NCBI GenBank assembly: GCA_019915135.1
Contig: JAHLMK010000008.1
Location: forward strand, 1,922,001-1,986,000
Length of the DNA: 64,000 nt
DNA from: Strobilurus pachycystidiatus
Taxonomy: Eukaryota; Basidiomycota; Agaricomycetes; Agaricales; Physalacriaceae
Reading direction: 5' to 3'
Part shown: positions 11,050 through 23,475 of the stretch, one piece after another
How the letters are laid out: every line of letters starts with the position of its first letter
Numbering within the stretch: position 1 is the first letter of the stretch
The notes under the pieces: generated by a model
The model's input: only the letters and a program-made list of their open reading frames with translations
Told to the model about the DNA's origin: nothing
Databases searched by the model: none
Translations under genes and position numbers: made by a program

Positions 11050-14000
11050 ATGGCCAATATCGACAACCAACAGCCAGTCGTAGCCGATTCGCTAGGAAAA
11101 GAGGACAACGGACAGGGTGGTGCTTCCGCCTCCCTTGGTTTGGCCCCGGAAACATCGAATATTCTTGACATTTCCGTTCCTTCATCGTCTCCCGACGCCG
11201 GTGCAGCCAACGATGAACCGACACCTGCAACCACGGCGCAATCGTCGGCCAACCCGGCGGTCGAATCGACGGCGGCCAAGCCTGCCACTACATCCCAACC
11301 CACTCTTGTCCAGTTGAATCCAGCTACGACGCCCGTCGCCCCGCAACCCAGGAAATTTACCGCCGTCAATGTCAGCAAGAAATTCCTCCAGAAGAACTCG
11401 ACTCCGGCGGACAATGCGTCAGCCCAATCCTCGTCATCCCTCAAACCCGCGGGCCCTTCTGGTGTGTAGCGTCGCACATTTGCTCGCCACAGTTCTGACT
11501 TTGCAAAATGTCACTTTCAGTCCGACTTGCCCTCGCTCCGTCTGCCCATCCCTCCCGCCTAGTCACTGCAAAGTTGACAGCAACTCCCCAACCTTCCACC
11601 ACTACCGGTCCTGGCTGGTCTCGTCCTTCATCCGCCGCCCCAACCTCATCTACACCGAACGGCGCTCCCTCGCAACTACCGACCAATTCACACGGGAAAG
11701 CATCGGGTCCTCCCTCTCTTCCACACGCAGGCAAAGTCATACAGCCGCAGCCGCGAGCGGCAGGACATGGTCCTTTTCCTGACATGCTGGCCCCCAATAA
11801 GCCAGTTTGGGGAAAAGTTCCTTCGACGTCTCGAGCAGAAATGCGCGTCCAATCTGATTTCCCTACAGCGGCAGAAGTTGCACAGAGTACTCTATTCCAC
11901 TCGTCCTGTATGTATCTCTGTGTTAACCTATGCCCTCAGGTTCTCGAGTTGTGAAGGGTCCACCAATGCCTGAAAGCAACGATGTCGCAACTGCAGCCAA
12001 CAAGCAAGCACGGATGGAAGAGGCTGATACTTTCCGAGGCGTTCATCTTGACCCTAATGCGCATCATTGGGACGAGGTACGTAGGAATCGCCAATATGTT
12101 GTCCAATTAAATTGATAAACTTTCCAGATGGAAGAGGATGACAACTTCTTTGACTCTGTCGTAGAATTCGAGGATGGTCGTCGGTATGAAGTGGAGACAG
12201 CGGCAGCCCCGACCAAACCGCCGACACCTCCTTCAAAAAGCTCCTCGAGCCCTTCAGCACGTCCTGCAACATCAACGCAGGCTCCGCCGCGACGCGATGC
12301 GCTACCATCCGACATACCTGTAAGCAAAGAAGAACGTTTTGCCGACGACTTTGATCGCAGCTGGCCGCGGGGCTCCCCTTCACTTTCTTCCGTTAGTGGC
12401 CACCAAGGCGCTTCCAACGCACCCGTCGGTCCAACACCCAGTCCGAAGTCTCCTGTCGCTCCGTTGCAGTCTCCCGAAGCGTCTCGTGTTCTCTTCAATG
12501 AACGCTCGAACAGACTCGAACCGTACAGCAACGCGCATCGGCCAGGACCCACGTCGTATGCCAAACGTGTCAGTGGTGATGGACAAGTGGACGCGAAAAC
12601 TTCGACGAGCAATGTTCACGTCTTGCAGAAACCGGTAGACCGCCCTCGTGTTCAAATGAATGGTAGCGGACCGGGACGCGGCGACTTTCAACGTAGAGAC
12701 TCGTCTAGTAGCTCAGGCTTCGGTGCCCCTATGTCGCGAGATTCAGGTTTTCCAGGATCTGGAAACTCAGGCTTCGTATCTCCGCAAGATCGTGGAAGAC
12801 GAATGTCGAATATGGGTCCTCCGCCTGTCCCGAACCATGCCATGAGAGGTTCACAACGCGACATGCCTCCACCTCGCCAGGCATGGTCATCTCAGCCGAA
12901 CGCCTTTCCTGGACGAGTCCCCTCCAGAGATGCCCGGCATCCATCCGCCCCTCCTTCCACGATCAGTGTAGCCTCTATCGCTCAGTCACCTGTTCTATCC
13001 CACACTTCCGCTGCGCCGAGCGCTTCGCCTATTATCGCTCCAATGCTCCCTCCGAATACCGATTTGGACGAATTGAGGAAAGATGTTATGCAAAATGCTG
13101 CGGCTAGAGCTAAGCAAAGGCGACAGCAGGAAGAAGAGGAGAGGGAGAAGGAACGCGAACGCGCCAAACAAAAAGCTGCCGAACTGGAAGCGCGGATCAA
13201 GGCTGCAGAGACTGCAAAGGCCAAGGAAAGTGCACTTCAGGTAAGTATCATGTTTGTGGATATACAGTGTATCGAACGACATTCAATAGGAAGAAGCGGC
13301 GGCGATCATCGAAGAGGCGAAGAAAGAGGCAGATCTACCCCCGGTCACGAAAGCAGAGCCACCAGCAGCATCGGCTCACGAACGGCGTCCGTCTTTTGCC
13401 AGCAAAGCTCCTCTCACACGTCAAGAATCACGTCCGGCAGTTTCAAGGCGAGACTCGACAACCTCCCATACAGGCGGCGTTACGCCATCTGTGTCCGTTG
13501 AATCATGGCGTAGCCATGCCAATCCTCTTCCTCCCCCGTCCGCTCCTCGCCAAGTGCAAGCACGGCCCCGCAAACCCTCTCTTGTTTCTTCTCCGTCAAT
13601 ATTTGATCATGTCGATACTCTCAAAGAAGATCCCGAGGTCGAGCTGGAAGTGGTCGATTTCTCCGATTTTGGTAGATTTATGGGTGTACCGGAGTCGGAT
13701 CCAGAGCCAGTGCAGCATACGTCCGCGCCAGAATCAGCCCCTGCGGAAGCTTCGTCACAGCCTCCCAAAGCGCCTCGGCCCGTGGCAAGCGACTTCTTCG
13801 AGGACAAACCCCCTTCTCCTCCGCCTCCCCCTCAGTTGGATCCGACGCCTGCCAGAGTAGTGGACAATGCTGCCTGGAGACGTAAGGAACCCTCAGCTCC
13901 TCACCCAGAACCTGTCTCTTCCCCTTCAAAACCAGCGCCACCTCAACCAGAGAGCACTCATCTGAGTCCACACAAACAGCGTCCCCAATACAAGGAGGCA

Positions 14001-15903
14001 AACATGACTGCTCTCGATGATGCCATGTCCCGCATCAAAGGTGCGTTGGATGGAATGCACGGAAGCGAAAGCCTACCCTCTTCTGCGCTCACATCCAGCG
14101 CCGAGCCCAAGCCCTCCTCCAGCCCCGCTAAACAGGTCAAGGAACGCTGGGTTCCCCCTGCTTTACGTCTGCGACATCAGTCAGATCACGACTTGAAGGA
14201 GTCCTTCCGCACAATACCAGATCCTCCGCATTCGCCGAAACCGGCTTGGAACACCTTCTCTGTCAGGCTTCCCAAGACATCCAAACCGGTGGACACGGTC
14301 AGCAAGAGGCAATTGGTGTTGTTCAACAAGTTCTCGATAGTACGTTGGGATATACTCTCCTTTGAACCACCGGTCGAAGGCATGTCGCGGAGGGATCTCT
14401 CAGTGAATGACGTGCTTTTCCGCCCTTTCAGGCCTAGCCCATCCTACAAAGGGAAGATACGTTATAAGGTTGCTCTACCGAAAGCTTCTTCAACTCAAAC
14501 ACTGCCTTCCTCTCGTTCGGATACGAAACCAGTCGGCGGCGCTTTTGGTAGAGCGAGCACTGCTAATGATGTATCCAGCTGGAGGACTTCGCCACCGAAA
14601 GTGTCAGAATCTTCTGCGCCAACAGAAGCAACTTCGACAACTCCTTCATCCCCCGTGAGGACCGAGCGCTCAAAATTACCGAAAATGCCTGTGGGATCAG
14701 CTGTCGCATTCTACCGTGACTCGCAGGTCGTAAATGCGGACTCGGACGCCAAAGCTGCTGTCAATTTCATCGTCACCAGCGAGCTTGAAGAAAGTGAAAA
14801 GGAAGGAGGGACCATGTCTGCGAGCTCCAGCACAACGCCCAGTGGCCTGGTCAACGGCAACGTTCCAGCAGCAGCAACGAGTTTGATTGAGCCTGGAACT
14901 CCGACGACCACAAGTGAGCTGGTAAGTGTACACAGTCGGAAAAGCAGAGTGTGGCGGCTTACTTCATCCCATTTTTCAGACCACACTGTCGCCCCATGCT
15001 GCACCATGGCCCAGAACGCCGTTGGCATTAGGCGGTGTCAACCTCAAGGAGTCTCCTGGTCGTGCTCCTGATCCAGAGCATCTGAAAGCACTATGGTCGT
15101 CAACTTCTCATCCATCTGAACTGCACCCTGTCAATTCTCTAGAAGGCATCGCAGATGACTTGATCTCTGTACCTTTCACTCTCCAAGATGTGAAGTCGGA
15201 GGACGGAGAGACACCACCGCCCACAATGTCCGGGCCATCCCGTATGTCCTTACATGATGTGACGCGCGCGTTCCAACAAGTTCCATCTTCATCGACAGTC
15301 ACACCGCACAGACCGACGATCTCCCCTCCAACGACAACAGCTCCTGTAGCCCGTCCACCACCGAACTACTCATACGGTGTACCGATGCCCCCACCGAACA
15401 ATCAAAACATGCGAGCGTCCTACCCGCAGTACCCCATTTTGAGTCAATCACCCGCGCCCATGGTCTACCCCATGTCCGGTAGTCCTGTACCCACACGGAT
15501 GCAGGTCGGATCACATACTCCCATGCCGATGCCAATGTACGGACCGCCACAAGGATGGATGCCGCTTCCTCCGAATGGACCAGGGGGACAGCCGCCGATG
15601 ATGCGCCCGTATCCGCAAATGATGTCCTACTCGCCCAGCGCGCAACCGATATACTTGCCGTCACCGCAAAGCATGCCCAACATGCAGCCAGCCCAAGGTG
15701 TCAACGGGAATCGCAGTCGCAGCGTGTCGGTGATGATGAGTCCTGGCTTGGTACATGCAGCTCCCGCTATGTACGGTAGTCCAGTCATGATGCACGCAGG
15801 GCGAGGTGCAGGGACAATTCGCAACGATTCGAACTCGTCGCAACCTCCACAACCAGCAAATCCCTACACACCGACGAATTCGTTCATGCGACCTTCTTGG
15901 TGA
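11050..15903 (+). CDS. Large intrinsically disordered protein with a coiled coil, function unknown
   Basis: I do not recognise a named family. Seven exons joined at GT-AG sites give roughly 1,500 residues. The N-terminal part is Ala/Ser/Thr/Pro-rich and includes PRKFTAVNVSKKFLQKNS, then RLVTAKLTATPQPSTTTGPG and KPVWGKVPS with FPTAAEVAQ. An acidic block follows, EEDDNFFDSVVEFEDGRRY. Around 13060-13235 a charged helix (QRRQQEEEEREKERERAKQK and onward) should form a coiled coil. A possibly folded patch lies at 14300-14480 (KRQLVLFNKFSIVRWDILSF ... KGKIRYKVALP). The C-terminus is Met/Pro/Tyr-rich with repeated PM and GSP-type elements and ends SFMRPSW. Composition (low complexity, Pro/Met/Gln tail) recalls RNA-granule proteins, but that is only inference. 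Introns separate 11469/11519, 11889/11939, 12076/12128, 13240/13291 and 14921/14978 approximately. Confidence 0.75.
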
Positions 15904-16044
15904 ACGGCGTAGTCTACTTCCTTGTACAGCTTGTACATGTGCTTTTCGTATATTATTCTTTTCTTTGGTTTCTGCTCAGGCGACTGCAGGTCAAGACGAA
16001 TATCCGTAATTCTATGATAATTGCATTACTGGTGGGTACAAAAG

Positions 16045-17710
16045 TTACTGTGCTCCTGCCAACTGAACAGCGTGCTCGGCAGCGTCATCCAAACCATCGA
16101 ACGCGACGATCTTGAGACCAGATTCCTTGATCATCCTAAAGAAATCTTCAGATATGTGCGCATGTGCGGCTAGGTGCAAACATACGCTTTAGCCTCCTTC
16201 TCTTTGGTACCCTTGAGACGAACCACCAAGGGGATCGTCAAGGAGAGCTCTTGTGTAGCCTTGATGACACCCTCTGCGATGTAGTCACATCTCATGATAC
16301 CTAATCAGCGGAGTGAGCACCATCCGGGCAAGAAGTATACCATGGCCTACCTCCGAAGATGTTGATGAATATGCTCTTGACTTTGGGGTCGGCAAGCAAG
16401 ATCTCGAACGCCTTCTTGACAGTCTCGGGCGTTGCTCCTCCTCCAACATCCAAGAAGTTGGCGGGGTTTCCGCCATGGAGAGCGAGGACGTCCATGGTGG
16501 CCATAGCGAGTCCGGCTCCATTGACGAGACAACCTATGCTGCCATCAAGCTTGATGAAGTTGAGACCAGCCTTCTGGGCTTCGACTTCGGAAGGCTCTTC
16601 TTGGGAGATATCACGAAGACCGAAGACATCTCCTTGACGGAATTCAGCATTGTCGTCGAACCCGAATTTAGCGTCCATGCTACATGGGTTGTTAACATAC
16701 GCGCGCCACCTTTATGAATTGTCAATCACGAACCAAAGAACGCGTCCATCGGTGGTCTCAGCCAGTGGGTTGATTTCAATCTGGGTCGCATCCTTCTCTT
16801 TAAAGATTCTGTAGAGGTTCAAGAAGATGTCCGCGGCTTCCTCTTGGGCGGCATCGGACTTGAAACCGAGCTTCTTGGCAACGTCAAGAGCAGCTCCTTG
16901 GGTAAGGCCAGTCTCGTAGTCGATGGGAGTGGTGATGATAGCGGAAGGGTCCTTCGCTGCGACCTCTTCGATGTTCATGCCACCCTGGGCGGATGCTACA
17001 AGAACAACACCCTGAGAGGCACGGTCGTTAAGAACGGCAACGTAGTATTCATGCGCGGGATCGCGACGCTCCGCGAGCATGATCTATCAAGTAGGTGGTT
17101 GGTGTAGAGTTGTAAATGGAAACATGGTACATACAGCATTGCAGATGCGTCCACCGGCACCGGTCTGCTTCGTGATAAGCTTTGAGCCAAGCATCTTCGA
17201 AGCATAGTCTTTGGCCTGTTCGGGGCTGCAAGTGTAGAATGATTAGCGCTACGGCACGCTGGCGAGGACGATGACTGACCTGTCGACCATATGCACACCT
17301 CCCTGGAGACCAGTGTCGAATTTGCCCTTTCCTCGTCCACCAGCCAGGACCTGAGCCTTGATCACAAGCCTGTCGGTCCCTGAAGTGAGGACTGTTAAGG
17401 CATTGCCAAAACTGAGCAGAAAGGCGGGTACCGAAGTCCTTGGCGACCTGATACGCCTCTTCGGGAGACTTTGCCGCAATGCTCTTTGGTGTTGGAATGC
17501 CATACTGCCAACGGTGAGCCGACGATATCGACGTGGCTGGCTAACACCTACCGAGTTGAGTAGATTGACGGACTGGTACTCGTGGATTGAGAGGAGGCGC
17601 CTCTGACCTGCAGATGCAGCCTAAACAAGCGTGTCAGCGCGGCAAAATGAAGACGAGAAAGGCAGACGAACGCGCGCGAGGGAGCCCGCTTTCCGAAGGG
17701 AGGCCAACAT
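16045..17710 (-). CDS. LSC2: Succinyl-CoA ligase beta subunit, mitochondrial
   Basis: The beta subunit, with its ATP-grasp domain, makes ATP (or GTP) plus succinate from succinyl-CoA in the citric acid cycle. The start at 17710 gives a presequence ([13 protein letters not shown]), then [20 protein letters not shown]. Next come [17 protein letters not shown], the nucleotide-binding KAQ...GGRGKG motif, and GLQGGVHMV. Later segments are [34 protein letters not shown] with [57 protein letters not shown] and IFINIFGG, then [10 protein letters not shown]. It ends [11 protein letters not shown] with a stop at 16045. The junction after DGRVLC uses donor GTTCGTG. About seven introns. Nucleotide specificity (ATP or GTP) cannot be read by eye. 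Secure. Confidence 0.94.
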
Positions 17711-18202
17711 CAAAGTGAGTGTCAGAGTCGGAAACGGTCGGAGTGCTAGACCAGGGTGGCATTACGTACGATCGCATAGAAAAGCGCAAAAACAGGCGTT
17801 TCTACTTTATTCAGCGCGACGACGACGCGGAGAACTCTGTCAAGTGTCTCTGCTGTCTCTCGCCCGCCTCACTCTGTGCGATGGGTCATGCGCTGGCAGA
17901 GGGAACCCTTGCCTTGAGTTTTGTCGCCTATCTCTCCATGGGTAACCAAAAATTAGGTACTTAGGAACACTCCCGTAGATCCAGATCTCCGACTGAATGC
18001 AATGCCCTTCGAACACCCATTCAATCGTCTTTATGAATTGTCTCCGCCACGCTATGATGCAGGTCTGATGTATCGTCTGTGGTAATGGAGAACATGTTCA
18101 CCCACGCCTCGCCAACGTTTTCATGCATAGCCCCAACCAGATCATCCTCCGGCTGCTATATAACCTCTCAGCAGACACAATAGTCTTAGCTTAGCTGTCA
18201 TC
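17711..18202. promoter_or_regulatory. Divergent intergenic region, LSC2 / DinB-like
   Basis: This 492-bp region lies between two outward-facing starts. A short run near 18161-18190 (CTATATAACCTCTCAGC) could be a TATA element for the DinB-like gene about 40 bp upstream of its ATG. An 81-codon open frame on the plus strand is not similar to anything and is treated as chance. Confidence 0.5.
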
Positions 18203-19101
18203 ATGCAGACTGCTACCGAGTCTTCCGAAGCCGCCGCCGCCCAACACGCGATGTCTCCGAGTGACCATCATTCCGTCGAGGACCCGCAGGTTCCAGAAAA
18301 CGTTCTGCAGCTCCTCTCCGTATCCAAAATCCTCCTCCTTCAAGGCGCGGACGTCGTCGACAAGTGCCTCATCTCCGATGAACAGTTGGCGACGAGTTCC
18401 AAGTACCTTCCCGGCTCAACTATCGGTGTGTCGAATTGGCCATCTGCGCCCTCACGCCAACTTGAACGTGCACTCAGGAAAACATATCCGACACGCGAGA
18501 GACCACTTTGAGCTCTTGCTCAAATGCGTATCGTCTCCGCCGCCCTACGTTCTCTGCTACGACACCAGGAGTCGCAATACGCCCATGGAGAGTAATCGCC
18601 AGTCCGCGAAAGATGCCCTGCTAGAAACCATCAACTTCATGGAGGCCAAGGCGCCTACGGTCGACTTCAACGCCCCCGTAACACTGAACGCTATCACCCC
18701 GCACATGCAGACATTCGAAACAACGTTCGGCCGAGAAGTAAGCTTGTCTCTACTACGTCACTTCGTACTCTCAGCCAATCTCATCCTCCAGCTCTGGTTC
18801 GCTGCCTTGCATTGCATCCATCATTGGTCTGTGGTATGTGCTGCATTCCTTCGTATTCAAGCAGACTGAATTGAACCCTGTTCATAGGTTCGCGTGATAA
18901 GCGGGGAGCTGGTGAGACTTGTTCTCGCCTCTCGTGTGATTCATCGTTGACAATACTATCAGGGGATCACCCTGTCAGAAGACTTTGGGTACGCTCCATC
19001 TACACTGTTGAATCAAGGTGTGATCTATCCACTTGATGTCGAACTCCAAGCTGACACCTCCCAAAGGGCGCGTAGCACCTTTAGGCATGGCCAAGATCTA
19101 G
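18203..19101 (+). CDS. DinB-superfamily four-helix-bundle protein
   Basis: This resembles the eukaryotic DinB/YfiT-like proteins, predicted metal-binding four-helix bundles of unknown substrate. Exon 1 (MQTATESSEAAAAQHAM ... LQLLSVSKILLLQGADVVD) joins to GKHIRHARDHFELLLKC. The first His (RHARDHF) is at the usual metal-ligand place. Next are YDTRSRNTPMESNRQSA, TPHMQTFETTFGREV, and LWFAALHCIHHWSVVRVISG, whose His pair supplies the other expected ligands. The end is GITLSEDFGYAPSTLLNQG and, after a last intron, RVAPLGMAKI with a stop at 19099-19101. Without that last splice the frame would run on as non-family sequence, so I prefer the spliced end. The role is unknown. Confidence 0.72.
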
Positions 19102-19390
19102 CTAGCCGGTTATCCTCTTGTCTATTTTACATACCTCCGTCTGTACTGTATTCACTGTATTGGTAGCACACATACCGGATGATTTCCAAAGTCTGAAAGC
19201 GCTGAGGCCTGAGGTGTTGTTGTAACCTAATCGGCGTGACAAATACTGCTAGTTCACCTTGAACACGAACTATCACCATCGGACGAACATTCTAGACTTC
19301 CTTGGGTCTCTTCGCTCTGCTGACTCTTCCATCTTGTACTCCTACGCGTCTTGACCTCATACGCCGCCTTGGGAAGTGCAGCTCACCGTA

Positions 19391-21637
19391 ATGAGTTCAA
19401 ATGGAAAAGCCGCGATGATGACGCCTCTCGAAGGCGAAAACCAAAAGAAACGCGTCGTTCGTACCCTTTTACCCTGCTCATCCAGTTCCTCATAACGTAC
19501 TCCTTTCCTGATAGTGCTATTTCTTTGACAATGACGTTGGAGGCTTCCACTATGGTCCTGGCCACCCGTATGTGCATCATTCTCGCTTTCCACGTCTGAC
19601 CCTTTTTGTGTTGCGTAGAATGAAACCGACGAGAATAAGAATGTGCCATTCTCTTGTCATGAACTATGGCTTGTACAAAAAGATGGAGATCTTCGTGCGG
19701 ACTGCATTTACTCCCGCGGATGATTGTTTCGCTGACATACCTCCAGCGCGCCAAACCAGCCACAAAACGCGAGATGACACAATTTCACTCCGATGAATAC
19801 GTGGATTTCCTGAACAAGATCAACCCAAGTAATATGAACAACTTCATAAAGGAGCAGCACAAATGTGAGTGTTCGACTCGGTATCAGGACGGTACACGAT
19901 TGATGCCGCATATTTGGTAGACAACGTCGGGGAAGATTGCCCTGTTTTTGATGGTCTCTTTGATTACTGCTCAATATCTGCAGGAGGATCCATGGGTGAG
20001 TCTGGTCGCGTTGAGGAATAGCATCATTTCACAAGTTTACCAGAGGGTGCTGCACGTCTGAGTCGGGATAAGTGCGACATAGCCGTCAACTGGGCAGGTG
20101 GTCTGCATCACGCGAAGAAGAGCGAAGCGAGTGGCTTCTGCTACGTAAATGGTATTTGAGCGGTCTTTTCGTCGCGCGCCAAAGATCTCATTTCCCTGCA
20201 GATATCGTTTTGGGCATCCTAGAACTACTACGGTATGTTTTGGTCGGGGTATCAGAACGTTTTTGACGTTAGCTACCCTCAAGATATCACGATCGCGTCC
20301 TGTACATTGACATCGACGTTCATCACGGGGATGGCGTCGAGGAAGCGTTTTATACCACTGACAGAGTCATGACATGCAGTTTTCATAAATATGGAGAATT
20401 CTTCCCCGGCACCGGCGAACTTCGTGTAAGTGCCTTCTGTTCTATTCCTTGCCCTTCGCATCGCTAATCGAGTTCTGAAAAAGGATGTCGGTCTTCTGAA
20501 AGGGAAGCACTACGCCCTAAATTTCCCACTTCGTGACGGCATCTCAGATGAGAACTACAAGTCCGTATTTGAACCGGTCAATACGTTCTCTCTCATTCTC
20601 GAGCATTCGGCTCACTGCTATCGTTCCCAGGTCATCAAACAGGTCATGGACTGCTACGATCCATCGGCTATAGTACTGCAGTGTGGGACCGACTCCCTTG
20701 CCGGTGACAAGCTGGGAAACCTGAACCTCTCCATGAGAGGTAAGATGAAAAGTATGCATTTGAGGATCAAGCTCACGTTTATAGGGCACGCAAATTGCGT
20801 CAAATACGTCAAGTCCTTCAACAAGCCGCTATTGCTACTCGGCGGAGGTGGCTACACTATGCGCAACGTTAGTCGAGCATGGGCGTACGAAACTGGCTTG
20901 GCGGCGGGCGTCGAGCTAGGACCAGGTAAGTCCCTCTTTCTTGGCAGTGCCCACGGCTAACATTACCCAGAAATACCCGTCAATGAATACTACGAGTACT
21001 TTGGACCTGACTACCAGCTTGACGTGAAAGCGACCAATGCGGATGACCTGAACTCGCGCCCATATCTCGATCGGATAAAGAGAATCATAATGGAAAACCT
21101 TAGACATACAGGCGGACCACCAAGTGTTCAAATGATGGGTATGCTTGATTGTCACTCCTTCGTAGCAAAAACTGAATCCCTCTTGAAGATATTCCACCGA
21201 TGCCCATTGACGAGGAAATGAACGACCTTAATGCCGACGAGGACTTCATACCCAAGGACGTGCGCCGGCCGCGTAGCATCCTTGATTCGAGAGTACAGCG
21301 CGACGGAGAACTGTCCGACTCTGACGACGAAGGCGAAGGGGGTCGCAGAGATCACGCGTCATATAAAAAGCGGCGGGTTAGATCACCGTCCCCGGAGCCT
21401 GTTCATGGAAGTATCTTGACCGGAGGACCTACGCATGCGGGTCCTAGCGGGCAGACGACTGTGGCCAAGGTACTGGCGAAGATGGAGGTCGATGAGCCGG
21501 CAGAATCAAATGTAAGGATGGAGAGTCCAGCACCTCCCTCTGAGGCTTCTGCCGCTGCACCAAACGTAGAACATTCTCCTGTTCCAGTTCCCCCTTCCGA
21601 GCCTGAGCTGGAACCGGGGAAGATGCTGGTCGATTGA
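19391..21637 (+). CDS. RPD3: Class I histone deacetylase, Rpd3/HDAC1 type
   Basis: This zinc-dependent deacetylase removes acetyl groups from histone tails in Sin3-type corepressor complexes in the nucleus. The start at 19391 gives [20 protein letters not shown], then [20 protein letters not shown] and [20 protein letters not shown]. Catalytic motifs are present: [20 protein letters not shown] (tandem active-site His), [19 protein letters not shown] (zinc Asp and His) and [19 protein letters not shown] (zinc Asp), with [17 protein letters not shown]. The C-terminal tail after about residue 400 is acidic and Ser/Pro/Glu-rich ([22 protein letters not shown]), probably with a nuclear signal at YKKRRVR. 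About nine introns of 45-70 nt were joined. The complete catalytic set argues for an active enzyme. Confidence 0.95.
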
Positions 21638-21730
21638 CGAGATAGTATAGAGAACACTGACAGTGGATTTAGACGCTTCTGAATCAAGAGCCCTTCGAGA
21701 TGGATATATAGGCATGCACGATTTGTGGTA

Positions 21731-22862
21731 TCATAACTCTTCGTACTCGACTGAGAAGCCACAAGTGCTACACACCTGTTGCACTTCGCCACCTTCCGTC
21801 GCCTCGGGTGGGCCGAACTCGTGCACATGTTCTTCGTCTTTCCGTCTCTGCCACACTCCCTCTTTGGTACGGCGTCGCAGATCTCGCAGACTCTGTTCAA
21901 ATTTCTTGTTTTTCTTTTTCTTTTTCTCTGCTGTCCGTCTTTCGAACTCGGCATCTAAATCTTCTGGCGACCCCCACTTTTTCCATGCGAATTCTTCCAC
22001 CTGCCATCTCATGAACAACATCATGTTAGCGAAGGTCGAACTGTGGGGATTGGCCTTGAGGAGATGCGGTAGGAGTTCGTGATCACGCAGTTCAGCTGGA
22101 CCGCATGTGAGGAAAACCTGCGAGAGAGAATCTGAGATACTTACGATCTGTAAGTAGATAATCCTGTCAAAAGTGAGAGTCAGTTTGCAACATGGAGAGA
22201 GTGCACTACCTCTTTGCATTCGGACTTTGTGAGGAGGCTGTACTTTTCTGGAAACTTGTCTTGACAACGTTTACAGATACGACACGAGAAGATCTTGTGG
22301 TATGTATGGTCAATGTCAACAGTGTTGCATTCACGACACCTTGGATTCTGACTGGGATCAAGCGAGATAGCTTGTAAATTCAGTCAGTGGAGATGGAGGA
22401 CGATTGCGGTTGTGCATGCATACCTGGCTCTAGATTCTGGAGCGCACGCTTCTTTTCCAACTCTTTCTCCTTCCGAATCAACTCCTGGTCTACCTCCGTC
22501 CCATCCTCAACCAGAAAACCCCCCTTCGAGTTGACCATTTTAGACAAATCATATTCATAATACGCTCCAAGTCGTTTATCGCGTTCCATACGACCAGGTG
22601 CAGTTGGGGAGTCAGATGTCGAAACGCCCAGAGGTCTTTTCTTGTTCTGGTTGAGACGCGACGAGCTCGCCGCGGCTTCTTCCTCGCGTTGCTGTTGATT
22701 CCTCTTTGCTAAAGTGCACCTCATTTAGCGTAGTGTAAAGCGCGGGCCAACAGGATATGCACCTTTCAGTCGGTTCAACTCAAACTGACGGAACTGTTCC
22801 GGCGTAAGAGGAAGCGCCGTCGCCTTTGGTGGCGGCGTAATAGGTCTGTCGTCGTTTGTCAT
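21731..22862 (-). CDS. RAD14: DNA repair protein RAD14/XPA
   Basis: XPA/Rad14 verifies damage and scaffolds nucleotide excision repair. The start at 22862 gives MTNDDRPITPPPKATALPLT and FRQFELNRLKAKRNQQQRE. A MERDKRLGAYYEYDLSKMVN block is followed by SKGGFLVED. The zinc finger reads CRECNTVDIDHTYHKIFSCR and ICKRC, i.e. a C-x2-C ... C-x2-C set. Then come KYSLLTKSECKE, DYLLTDPELRDHELLPHLLK and ANPHSSTFANMMLFMRWQVE. The C-terminus (KKWGSPEDLDAEFERR, VHEFGPP..., CSTCGFSVEYEEL) stops at 21731. A 19-nt exon (22145-22163) encodes DYLLTD between KSECKE and PELRDH. All key residues are visible; secure. Confidence 0.93.
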
Positions 22863-23475
22863 CGCGGAGACAGTGGCGGGAGCAGAACAACTTAACGACG
22901 TGACGGCCGAAGCCGCTCGGAGCCGATCCGATTATTCCACGTGCAATTACCTTTATGGGTGACCAATGGCAATGCTGCATTGTATGCATCACTGCACTTT
23001 GCAGTATGTAGAGCTTATTCTTACGGATCTGTTTGCTCATAGCAACACTAGCACTCTCTTCGAAACTTAGAGTACGTGAGGGCGTCGTTGGAACTCGGCG
23101 CGTCGTTGAAATTTGGCGCGTCAATGTCACTTCCCAATTAGTGCGTGATCGAGCATTTGTGAATCACGTTCTGAAAAGTGGTTCCTGACTTTTCAGAAAC
23201 TTTCATCCCTCTGAGTCTCAATGACTTTGCATGACTTGCTATGTTACCTGGCAACAAACTGTGGCGATACAGCGACTTGGAAGAGTCTTATGAACCATGG
23301 ACGCTCTCAACTTGCACTCCAACTGCACTCACTTGACCTCTCCCAATCGCGGAGCCTGCACCACCTCTCGTCATACCGACGTTGGACTATGCGTCATAGA
23401 TAATGATAGATTGGCCTTTTATAACGGCGGTCTGGTATCAATGCGATATACCAGAACAACAATCCGCACACAATC
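22863..23475. promoter_or_regulatory. Divergent intergenic region upstream of RAD14
   Basis: No gene is visible in these 613 bp. The region holds a tandem pair of GGCGCGTC elements (annotated separately) about 220-260 bp upstream of RAD14 and serves two outward-facing genes. Confidence 0.55.
23084..23119. repeat. Tandem 18-bp repeat carrying E2F/MCB-like GGCGC sites
   Basis: Two adjacent 18-bp units match at 15 of 18 positions and each ends in GGCGC followed by GTC. The second contains TTTGGCGC, which equals the E2F consensus TTTSSCGC. They lie 222-258 bp upstream of the RAD14 start codon. Regulatory use is inference. Confidence 0.45.

Noticed and set aside
17719..17964. An 81-codon protein upstream of LSC2
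   Set aside because: It overlaps the LSC2 leader region, has no similarity and begins inside a promoter; treated as chance.
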